A stretch of DNA of 64,000 nt from Lutjanus erythropterus. Taxonomy: Eukaryota > Chordata > Actinopteri > Lutjaniformes > Lutjanidae. Positions 1 to 10,243 of this stretch are shown piece after piece; the stretch's first letter is position 1; the number at the start of each line of letters is the position of its first letter. Position numbers and translations under genes: made by a program. The notes under the pieces were generated by a model. It was not told the origin of the DNA, searched no databases, and saw nothing but the letters and a program-made list of their open reading frames with translations. The stretch spans positions 30,345,134-30,409,133 of the forward strand of contig CM034610.1 in NCBI GenBank assembly GCA_020091685.1, written 5' to 3'.

Positions 1-3000
1 ATCAGAGCATGGACAGGAAAACACCTGAGACAAGATCACTTTTTATTACCCCTTTACTTTTAATGACAGAACTAATGCAGTGTTAAATGTGGAACTAAAA
101 GGAATAGTCAGGAAGATAATTCATGTACAACAAATTTGATAACTTATTTAAGTCATCATTTTCCACAGAACATTTTCAAGCTGAAGCTTCTCATTTGTGA
201 GAGTTGGTTGCTTTTCTTTACCTAATGTGATAACTTAAGTAAGGCTGTAACTAATGATTATTTTATAGTTGATTAATCTGTTGATTATTTTCTCAATTTA
301 TCAATTAGTTCTTTGGTCTATAAAACATCAGAAAATGCTTAAAATTATATCCTCAAATGTTTTGTTTTGCTCACAACCCAAAGATGTTCACTTTACTGTC
401 AGAGGGGAGGAGGGAAACCAGAAAGTATTCACCTCTAAGAAGCTGTAATCGAAGAATAATGACTTTTTCCCCTTAAATAATTAATCAAACCAATTAAGCG
501 ATTATCAAAATAGTTTGCAATGAACTTAATCATTGCAGCTCTAAACCTAAGTACAGTACAATTAAGAGGGTTCTCACCTCTATAACATTTATACTCCACC
601 TCTATAAGACTACCAGACTCATAACCCGGACCTTTCTTTCCCACAGATTTCTTCTTCCTTTCTAAAAACTTGGCACATACATTACCCACAATGCAACTGA
701 TAAACAACAGTTGAGATGTGAGTAATCATAATTATTTTCATGTTTTGGAGCCCCACACAGCAGGGTCCTGCATGGGTCTGGGTGTGCAAACCCTCACCTG
801 CAGTGTTCATCTATCTCAGTCATATCCGGACTTGCAGACTAAGTCGACCCGCGACGCGACCCGTGATTAAACACAACAGACCTTCTCACAGCAGCCATAT
901 TGATATGAAATAGTAAACACGGGTGTTACCACTAAAACTGGATAATTAAGGTCCTGTTCCATTTAGTGTAGCAGAACCTTTCCAGTGAGCCAATACTCTA
1001 TTTGACCTAAACAGAATGGAAGTTCAATTAGTGTCATTGATAACACCTGTGTTTACCAGGGCTGGACAATATAAAGATATTATATCATGATAAGAGACTA
1101 GATATGGGCTGAGATTTTGGATATTGTTATATAGCAGAAGGGCTGTCTTTTCCTGGTTTTAAAAGCTGCATTATGTTATTTTCTCAACTTACCAGACAGT
1201 AATTATAATCAGTAATTATCAAAAAATGTCATTGGGTTAAGATTTTGTGTAAGCACCAATAGTCATCCCTACAATACTGTTGCAATATCAAGGTATTTGG
1301 ACAAAAATATTCTGATTTTTGCTCATTTTATCACCTTACCCACTTCCACCCCTTGGAGCGCACAATATGTAGTCAGTCACAACCTACAGGATCAATAATT
1401 ATCAAGATCGACTAATATGAAACTTTACTATCAAGCATTTTTCAGCTATATCACCCAAGCCGAGATAGAATAGAAAGAGTTCATAGACATTTATTTTTTA
1501 CCTGTTACACAACTTTTTTGTGGATTAGCCAAACTGGTGCAGGATACGTCCACAGAGCAACTTTTTCAACTTTGTCAATGAGTGAGCATAAATTCCATTG
1601 AATAGACCATGACAGTAATGGGGCGGCACCGAGATTGCTAAGAATCAACACAAGGAAGTGCTTTTCCTGACATTTCCTGTGTTCCACGTACCTGATATAA
1701 AGGCAAAAAGGCCTAGTTACATAAGCACAATGCCACACGGTCTGGCCCTTTAAACACACAGTATCAATTACAGGCATTAACCAATTCAAAATTTCACTTA
1801 TGAAGGGAGGAAAAATGCTGGGGGAAAAAATTGCTGCCATGATTTTAGGACTTATGTGCACCAGCTACTTCAGTCTTACAAAATTTCATTTCTGCTAACA
1901 TTATCTCAACGCACACTTTGGCTGACTTCACTTCTTAATATCCAGAACACACTTGAAATTATACTACCCAAATTTAATTCAGCTATTCAAAAGATAGCCT
2001 GTATTAATACTAATTCGTAAAGGGTTTCATAGGCAACTGGACTGGCTTGTATTAATACTAATAAAACTGTGCATCTGAGCCTGATAGTGTGATAAAGATG
2101 AGCAGGACATTGTGAACACCTGCAGTGCAGACAGTTAGGCGACTCATGGCCCACACCATCTAGACAGGATAGATAGAAATGAAGCTTGGAGATGAGAAGA
2201 AAAGTTGCATTGTCTCATAGCTGTCACAATATAGACAAATATCAATACTGAGGTATTTGGTCAAAAATGTTGTGATATTTGATTTTGTCCAAGCTGCACA
2301 GCCTTACTGTAAAATCATCATAAGTTTGCAACATTTGAGAATTTACAGTATGTTGCTTTAGAGAAAATGTACATCGAGATATAATTTGTATATCGTGGAA
2401 TAGTTTAAAAACAGTAAAGTACTTTTTCTGACATTTTCTGTGATCCATGTGTACCTGCTATAACAGCAAAAAGGCCTAGTTACATAAGTACAGTGTGATG
2501 CAGTCTGCCCCTTTAAACACACAGTAATAATTACACATATTACCACCTCTTCAATTCAAAATTACACTTTTAAAATATGAATGTAAAACCAGCAGGAGCC
2601 ATTCCATATGTCTCTGTCAGCTGTCAACCCTGTGGATGAGGGAAGCCATGTTGGGGGGAAACATGGCTGCCATGATATATGACTTATGTGCACCAGCTAC
2701 TTCAGTCTAACATAACTTAATTTCTGCAAACATTACCTCAACAACCACTTTGGCTGACTTCATTAATATCCAAAACATCTTTTAAATAGTTTAATTTAAT
2801 TTAGGCAGTATAATTTCTATCTTGCTTTAAAATGTAAGTATATTTAGCTTGTATAATTACTAAAAAAAACAGCGTATATTAAAACTAGTAGTGTAATAAA
2901 GCTGAGCAGGACATTGTGAACACCTGCAGTGCAGACAGGTAGGCGACTCATGGCCCACACCATCTAGATGGGATAGACAGAAATGAAGCTTGGAGATGAG
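1..3000. other. Noncoding, AT-rich; dispersed repeat and diverged tandem duplication
   Basis: I see no gene. 236-545 is a copy of a dispersed fish repeat that starts near ggctgtaactaatgattatt and ends attgcagctctaaa. About 1640-2230 and 2420-3030 are diverged copies of each other: both hold gcctagttacataag, a run ending in ctttaaacacacagta, and a long block containing aacacctgcagtgcagacag. Confidence 0.5.
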
Positions 3001-3030
3001 AGGAAAAGTTGCATCGTCTCCTAACTGCAG
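1640..3030. repeat. Diverged tandem duplication, two units of about 0.6 kb
   Basis: Unit A (about 1640-2230) and unit B (about 2420-3030) share several blocks in the same order. The offset is 763 bp at gcctagttac (1711 and 2474) and 804 bp at agcaggacat (2101 and 2905), so indels have built up between them. The most conserved block (2101-2215 against 2905-3020) is nearly identical. No shared reading frame of useful length was found. Confidence 0.7.
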
Positions 3031-3900
3031 TTACACTCAGCCTCAGTACCACAACACGGGGACAAGTACGACACGTTGCAAAAACGTGAACTTCAGCCTT
3101 AACGTTACAATTCGACACCTTAGTTTCACGTATTTTTACTTTTTCGAGTGACTTGCTCCACAGTCGCTTAAGTTTAGGAAACGCGAGGGAACGCTGCATT
3201 AGTGGGAGAAGGCTGCACACACATACACACACAACAACAAAGGACTCCACACTAACCGCTGGGATATTTTATTATACTGTGGCAATTTATATTTCGATGC
3301 GTGGAAAATATACGAACCACTTCGCGACACTGTTAGTGTCTGTGGAGTTTAATAACCAGTTATTTTACACCAAAATAAAGCCCCCACCCACGCGAAGATA
3401 TTCAAAGTTACAGAAAATGAGTTATTTCTTACTATGAAGTCGACGGAAGTTCAGGCGGCGTCCCGGCAGCGTCCGACATTATAAAAAGCAGGTTAAGGTA
3501 GAAAACACCCACAGCAGAAACATTTGCCTTCCTCCTCTCCTCTCTATGGAACCACAGCGACGGCGGCCATGACAGTCCATCCGGGTACTGCCGTGCTCTT
3601 GACACTCATGTAGAAGCGGATGAATATGTATTGCTTGTCAAATACCAAACTAGTGCCATGAAGGGCATTTTTTCGATGGAAACACAGTTAAAACAACTTT
3701 CACCAAAGTTGAAATATATTCTATTTTACGAGACGTCCGTAAGACCCTGACAGCGTTTTCGCAGCATGAGCCTTACGTCATTCGTTGTGTGTGAGTGTGT
3801 CTATGTGTGTGTGTGTGCTAGGTGGAAGAAGAAGCAATGAGCAGCAATGGCGGATATACGCCATTTCCTCTTGAATACGTTATATGAAGGCTGATATACC
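3000..3900. promoter_or_regulatory. CpG-richer, promoter-like segment without a provable gene
   Basis: CpG dinucleotides are clearly denser here than in the flanks, as in gtcgacggaagttcaggcgg and cacagcgacggcggccatga. A TATAAAAAG lies at 3480-3488 on the + strand. Short GC-rich frames start at well-placed ATGs on both strands (minus near 3570 and 3459, plus at 3847) but close within 8-16 codons. It could be the 5' end of an unseen gene or a fossil CpG island. Confidence 0.3.
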
Positions 3901-4011
3901 TTTGTTGAAACCTTTAAAACTTAATTACTTCTTGGTCAGCTGTAATGACATGCTGTTAATCTGTCTTTGTCCCTCTGTATTCGTCTCTCTGTCTCTCTCT
4001 CATGTAGCCAA

Positions 4012-4024
4012 CACACACACATGT

Positions 4025-4059
<35 letters not shown>

Positions 4060-4060
4060 G
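4012..4060. repeat. CA dinucleotide microsatellite
   Basis: An almost unbroken run of CA with a few interruptions (acatgtcat). The short frames across it owe their length to the repeat. Confidence 0.9.
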
Positions 4061-4293
4061 CACATAGCCTACTTACAGTAATGGAGGATGTGAAGCTGAT
4101 ACATTGTTACCTCATCACCCAACATTCTAACATTGAGGCACTGTGCATTGCCAGTATTTCACATCAGGTATATTATTAGCCCTCAGTGGGTAATTAGACT
4201 GAAAGGTGGCTGTTAAACATGTCTGTCTTTGTTCAGCTTCCTTTCTTTCTGCTTCTGACATTTGTGAGCATTATAGACTGCCATTATAGAGAG

Positions 4294-4946
4294 CCTAAGT
4301 CACGCCCCTTCCAGTAAACCACCATGGGACCTATCTGAACTATAGTCAATGACAAATTATTTTTTTTTATCCTGTTTGAATTGTGCCATGAATCACACAT
4401 ATATTTGTCAATTTAAAAGAACATTTTTAAGTCAAGAAAGTCAATTTGTTTGTCAATTTGTAAAACTGTTTAAGTGAGTATAACTGTGACAATATGTAAT
4501 TAGAAAGATGACACACCCATGACCTGTGATGTCATGACTTTCTCCCACCAAAAGCTAACGTTAGCTTTGAAGCTATGTCGTGAAAACAGCTGTTCTTACT
4601 TGTTCTTTCCATCATGGCTGATAAAAAAACAAGAAGTCGCTGATTAAAACACTTAAGATACTGTTACAAGAGACAGTGAGATTTGTGTTGATGATGTATA
4701 TTGTGTGAGATGAGAGTTCACTGAGTGGTTTCACATAAAACTACACTAAACTACAACAAACCAGTGACAAACTGAGACTATATTGACTTGTAAAATTATG
4801 TTTTAAACTGACAGACAACATATGTGTAATTTGAGGCACAGTTCAAATGGAATCAAAAAAATTTTTCTCTCTCACCATAGACTACCGTTCACTTTTTTTT
4901 CCATATTTAGGTCCCATGGGATACACTGGAAGGGGCGTGACGTAGG
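4294..4946. mobile_element. Foldback MITE-like element with about 40-bp terminal inverted repeats
   Basis: The left end reads cctaagtcacgccccttcca; the right end, in reverse complement, reads cctacgtcacgccccttcca. The similarity continues inward to ccatgggacct on both sides. Related sequence follows at about 4995-5600, at about 15345-15830 and at about 63805-64000, so this is a dispersed family. No coding capacity and no clear TSD. Confidence 0.65.
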
Positions 4947-7900
4947 ACCATATTAGACTGCCATTATATCCATTTGAACTGAGACACAGCCATAGAGATG
5001 CGAAGTCCATTCCTTTCCAGTGTGCTCCATGGAACCTTATGTCAGATAAAATATGAACGTAATCAACAAGATAAATAACTTTCCTAACCCTGTTCGAATT
5101 GTGCCATGAATTACACATAAGATGTCCATTTAAAAGATAATTTTACGAAACAAGAAAGTCGCAATTTAGTTTGTCATCATTTAGCTTTGCATGAAACTGC
5201 TCAGTGAACTACATCACTCATCTCACACAGTACATGTCACCAACACCATCATGGCTGTCCCTTGTAATGCTTGATCTGTTATATCTGGCGCCTCCTGGTC
5301 CTTTTATCAGCCAGGAAGAGAAAGGACGAACCGAACCTGTTGCTCGTGTGACTACATCCCAGTGCAAAAACACATAGGCATCATAGCTTCAGCAGCTAAC
5401 ATTAGCTTTTGTGGGTAAAAAGTCATTACATCACTTAGGAAACTTTTGAGTGTGTAGTCTATCCAATGAGGAATATTCACAGTCTGATACAAAAAAATTC
5501 ACGACAAAGGTGACTTTCTTGACCTGTTAAATTATCTTTAATCTTGACCGACATCATATGTGTAATTATTGTAGAGCTGACAGTCCAGTATAGTCCCTCA
5601 ACCATATATACATAGAGCATGTGAGAGATAAATAAAAATTAAAAAGAAAACTTCTCACCACATAGTCTATATTGGGGCTGATCAGATCTTTCAATCATGC
5701 CACATAATATTCATCAGCATATAGATTTTGTCCAGGAACTATTTTCCTTCTACCGCCCGCCAAATGTAACACTACACAGAGGACAGACTGCATCTACTCA
5801 TGGAGGAGAGGCTTGTGCTTGTGACAGCATTAGAGCTGGATACCTTTCACATTTTAATCCCTATGGTACCAATGCCGATATCTTTTTGTGGTACTTTATT
5901 CTCTATGGGATAACAAAAATGCAATTTCAACGGTAAAAATGAGTCAAAATATTTTGTCTAATATTTCTCCATTAATAGCATGAAATTTTTGAATATAGGT
6001 TTCGTACTAAGGTTTCTCACATACTAATAAATGAAGTTGTTGATGCCTCACTTAAAGTTTTGTTGTCCATGGACAGTTAAGTTACACTGTTTAAACACCG
6101 GCTGCAGGCACACTAACGTAAGCTGCAGCTGCTGTGGGGGATTTAGCTTTTGGGCTATGAAAAACAGTGCAGTCTTTAGCTTTTAGATATTCAGTATTTT
6201 GTGTTTGCAATTGACATTACATATACAGCAGCTAGTGTTGTTTGTGTCGAGTTTTGAAAAGTTTAACCACACTTGCGACCACTTTTGGTTTGCTATGATT
6301 GACTTTCTCACTTCGCTCTGTTACTTGGACAAGTTGCTGCTCGCTTTAAAACCACTCTCCCTCTTTCTCTTTTTCTCTATACTCTCTCACCCAGATGTAC
6401 TCACAAAATTTGGCATTGATTGATTTACCCAACGTTATCTGGTCTGCACCCTTACAAGTACCAAGTTCGGTACCCAACCCTAGACAGCTTGGAATACATT
6501 CCTGACATCCTCTTCGACTGAGCTGTGACCTCTCGTATATGAGTAGATGCACATTCCTTCTGAGGGGGGATATGGCTGGTGGATGGCAGACAGAAAATAG
6601 TTACATGAGCTACATGAAAGTGGTTACAACAAAGTCTGTTGATTATCTTCCATAATCAGGTCATGATTTCTGGAAAGCGAAATTGCTGTTCAGTTTTTCA
6701 AATGTATTTCTTTGGTCAGTTGGTCAGTTTATTGATCATTATGATCTTATGTGTCTCATTGGTGGGACAGTGGTTGGTGTTACTTTAATAAGGAAGGAAG
6801 CATTTCTTCATCCATCACTGTTCTAGGGCAGAACAAATGCAGACTGGATGTATTTTATTTAACTGTGACAGTCTATTTACTGAACATTTTCTTGGCTCCA
6901 ATCTAATTGACATCATGTCAAGGTACCCACAGTAATTGCTACATTAGCTCCCAGCATCAGAAGACAGAAGTGAGTAAAAAGTTTGTTTTTGATGACAGCA
7001 TGTGTGGACTTTATCCCCCCAGACTGCTTTCCTAACTAGCGTATGCTGGTAGCATTTTAAGCTCTATTATGGATTGATACCAGTTGTTGTGACCTGACCT
7101 CAGACCGGAAGACTGTGTGTTGTACAATGTTTTATGTTATTAGAATTGGCGCTAGCATTTTGTGTGACTAATGTGGCTACTCCTGGGTTGGGGTGATGTT
7201 GGACTAATATTGTAATTGTGAGGAACAGTTAATAGAACCATGTGAATGTTAAAGCCTCGTTTGAAGTCAACTGAATAACAGTGATAGTAACAGATACTTT
7301 TTCCATGCTTTTTGTGGAAGATTATACTGCAGGGTGACCTGTGTTCACTCTGGTGTTGTATGAAAGCCAGCTGGTGCTGTGAAATTCATGTGTAAGCATC
7401 CATTTCCAGCCATCAGTGCACTGTAGCTGATTCAGTTACTCTAGAGATAAAGTGCAGTTTTTTTTCTATCGACTAATTGATTGGTTGAAGATTTTCTTTG
7501 GTTGACTACAGCCCTAATTTTGTGCTTTGAGCACAGGCCAAGGGGCATCTAGTTCCATTACATTGGAGAGAAGGCAGACATCCCTACGAGCAATATATCC
7601 AAAACTCTGCAACCCATGACAGAACTATCTAGATGGATAAATAGCACTACTGGTAAGGGGAAAAATATGTACTGATCACATTTCTATTCTTGGGTGAAAT
7701 GTCCCTTCAAGGAATTCATGCCATGATGGCTTTAATGCTGAGCATTCCAGTAAAAAACAGAAATTTGAGCATCTGTTATACAATTCCATGGAACTGTGCT
7801 GATGAAGATCATGTTATATGATAGAAAGCTTCAGAACAGCTACCAAATGGACCTTGTGGTACAACGTCTTATTGGTGCTATCACAACAACTGTTTTCCTT

Positions 7901-9590
7901 TGAACCTCTAAATATGAATAGTGGCAAACATTGGTTGTACTTGTGGATGACTCATCCATTCAGTCGGTAAGTGCAGGGTGCGGCAGGCACATATGAAGCA
8001 ACTTCAGCAAACTCATGGGGATTTAACATGACATTTCCTTTCACTCTTAAGTAGACACTGGGATAATCGATAGACCTCACTGTTCCAGTTTTTGCACTTT
8101 CTACTGGAGAAATAGTTCCCATGAATTCTATTAATACCATGTTGCAAGTGATTTACTCAGTGCGTTATTCCTGGAAAGCGATGTTGCTGTTGAATTCTTG
8201 AGAAATTTTAGCAGCAAAGATAAAATTCCATTCACCTCTGTTGTACTGTACTGTGCTGGAGGCAGGGCTGTAGCCAGAATTTTAAATACTGAGGCCATGA
8301 GTCCAAGTCCCTCCAACACACTCCCTTTAAAGAAAATTTTGAAATTATTTGGATCTTTTATTTCATTACTATACATTTTTGTTAAACTAGTTAATTAAAT
8401 TTTGTTAAAGAAGAGACATTTAATGCTAAATATACAGAGCTTAGCTGTATGTGCAACAATGCTAACTGTTGGAGCCACAGTAATATTTTTGTTTTATTTC
8501 TTGTAGAGGTAATTATACGTGAATACAAATGCAGTTTTGTTGTTTGTACACGGGGTGGAGCACTAGGTCAAACACAGGTAATATAGGTAAGGTGAAAGTG
8601 ATGAGCAGCAGGTGTGTGGACATGGCAAGCAAACAGCTTTTTGACCGTGTGTGGCAGCATGGAAGTTTTTGGACAATGTGTTGGAAATGAAACTGTTTAA
8701 TTGATACTTGCCTGTGATGGACATTGAACCTTTTTAATGGAAACCTGTTGGAGAAGAACACTCAAAGTATAATGGTTTACCTGTGTGAAGGTGCGCATGT
8801 GTGAGAATAAATGGGTCACCACACCCAAAGATAACAATGTATTGGACATTTGTTTATTGTTGTTGCCAAGTACACATCCAAATAAGTTCTCCCCGTCCAC
8901 CCCTCAGTAGACTTAAATGTAATGTATGAGTTTTTTTATTGAAAGACTCCACACTAACAATGGATCAAATTACTAATCTGACAGGTGTTAGTTATTGTCA
9001 AGCATGACCCAGGAGTGGATTTTTACTCCTTTCCTATTCCACTGCCATGACAAAGTAAAAAAAAAAAAAAAAAAAAATATCCTGTCCAATCTCAATCTCA
9101 GAAGAATGGCTCCCATCTCATCCCATTCCTATCAATCCACAGTCGAGTGCCTGCAAATCGGACCTGCTGTTGTCATGCTTCCTGCTCCTGCCTGCTCCTG
9201 TTGACTCTTTTTCCTGTCCTGTCTCAGTCCTGTGATCAATATTGAAATTGACTCCCAACCTGCAGGAATCCCATGGGAGTCCCTGTCTTATAAGCCAATT
9301 TAGCAGTCCTTCTCAGGTTTTCAGAACTGTTCAGGCTGTTCTAGATGATTTGGTTTGGTTTGGTTTGGTTGGCTGGCCCATCCATTCTACCTCTGTACAC
9401 TACTTGCAGGGCTGTACAGTGCAACAATTTTCGTCGCATTTGCTACTAAAAATAATTCTGTGCGAAGAGAAATACGTGTCCACTCGCACAAGTGCGAAGG
9501 AGTTGCGCTGGTATCATGTCTAAAAAAAAATAGTAGGGAAAACAAGGCTATAGGCTGTCTCTTGTCCTATACGTCAGTTGTTGTAGCAAT

Positions 9591-9610
9591 GCTTCACGGG
9601 AGTTGTAGTT
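9591..9610 (-). promoter_or_regulatory. ZNF143/THAP11-type SBS promoter motif in hAT
   Basis: The minus strand reads AACTACAACTCCCGTGAAGC, close to the known ACTACAAYTCCC-R-GC element. It sits 150 bp upstream of the ATG at 9761 and inside the transposon end, so it may be the element's own promoter. Confidence 0.45.
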
Positions 9611-9760
9611 CTAAGTGTGTACTGTCCTTCTCAATCCGAATACAAAAGAACTATATTCCGGGTAAACGTTCCCGCCCTTGCTGATCTCCGCTGAAACTGC
9701 AACATTTGTATAGTTTTGTGACAAACAAACCGCAACAGCTAAGGACAACACTCAAGCAAA

Positions 9761-10114
9761 ATGAAAAGGTATTTTTCTGTAGTTTCGACCTCAGTCGGTC
9801 ACGAAGACGAGGATAAAAAACGCCGTTTGGAGGAATCTGTCAGTAGGCCAACAGCATTTACGGAATCTTCATGGGACCGGGCAGTCTCTGATACAAAACT
9901 GTATCGATTCAACCCTCAGTGGTTGAAAGACTTCGCCTGGCTTTTTTACGATCAAACCAAAAAAGCACTGTTTTGTAAATATTGTGTGGCGGCAGGTGAA
10001 CGGATGGCAGGGAATACGCCATACATCACAGGCAGTACAATCTTTAAACGTGACAACATTTATAAACACAGTATTACAAAGCGACACATTGCCTGTAGAG
10101 ATGCTCACCTCTAG
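9761..10114 (+). CDS. N-terminal fragment of hAT transposase with TTF-type zinc finger (117 aa)
   Basis: The frame starts MKRYFS and ends TAG at 10112-10114. It has a basic nuclear-type stretch (KKRRLEE, residues 20-26), an aromatic block LYRFNPQWLKDFAWLFYD and a Cys pair in LFCKYCVAAGE, then later His residues (YKHSITKRHIAC). This is the arrangement of TTF-type zinc fingers in ZNF862/ZMYM-like and hAT proteins. It holds no DDE residues. The frame is intact, so a small DNA-binding protein could be made, but nothing shows it is expressed or selected. Confidence 0.6.
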   Translation: MKRYFSVVSTSVGHEDEDKKRRLEESVSRPTAFTESSWDRAVSDTKLYRFNPQWLKDFAWLFYDQTKKALFCKYCVAAGERMAGNTPYITGSTIFKRDNIYKHSITKRHIACRDAHL

Positions 10115-10200
10115 TGATTACTCTCTAGTGTTTACTCTCTAGTGATTACTCTCTAGTGTTTACTCTCTAGTGATTACTCTCTAGTATTTCTAGTGATCAC
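10108..10200. repeat. 28-bp tandem repeat (tctctagtgattac / tctctagtgtttac)
   Basis: Two 14-bp half units alternate, giving about three full copies before decay at ctctagtatttctagtgat. It starts within the stop region of the 117-residue ORF. Confidence 0.85.
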
Positions 10201-10202
10201 TC

Positions 10203-10243
10203 TCTTAGTGATAAAATACTGCAGCAGTATTTTATCACTAAGA
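10203..10243. repeat. Perfect 20-bp palindrome with 1-bp spacer
   Basis: The arms 10203-10222 and 10224-10243 are exact reverse complements around a single A at 10223. The arm reads tcttagtgataaaatactgc. It directly follows the ctagtgat tandem repeat and shares its TAGTGAT core. Confidence 0.95.

Larger units (their letters stand above)
3900..9400. other. Intergenic stretch with CA repeat and foldback elements; no gene seen
   Basis: It holds a CA microsatellite (4012-4060), two related foldback elements (4294-4946 and about 4995-5600), a small repeat end near 7465-7520 (gactaattgattgg...actacagcccta), and a poly-A run at 9057-9077. The open frames here are short and lack motifs or splice support. 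Confidence 0.5.

Noticed and set aside
2948-3250. 100-residue minus-strand frame at the duplication/CpG border
   Set aside because: Its start lies in a CA-type repeat (VVVCVCVCS) and it has no motif; kept only as promoter-like region.
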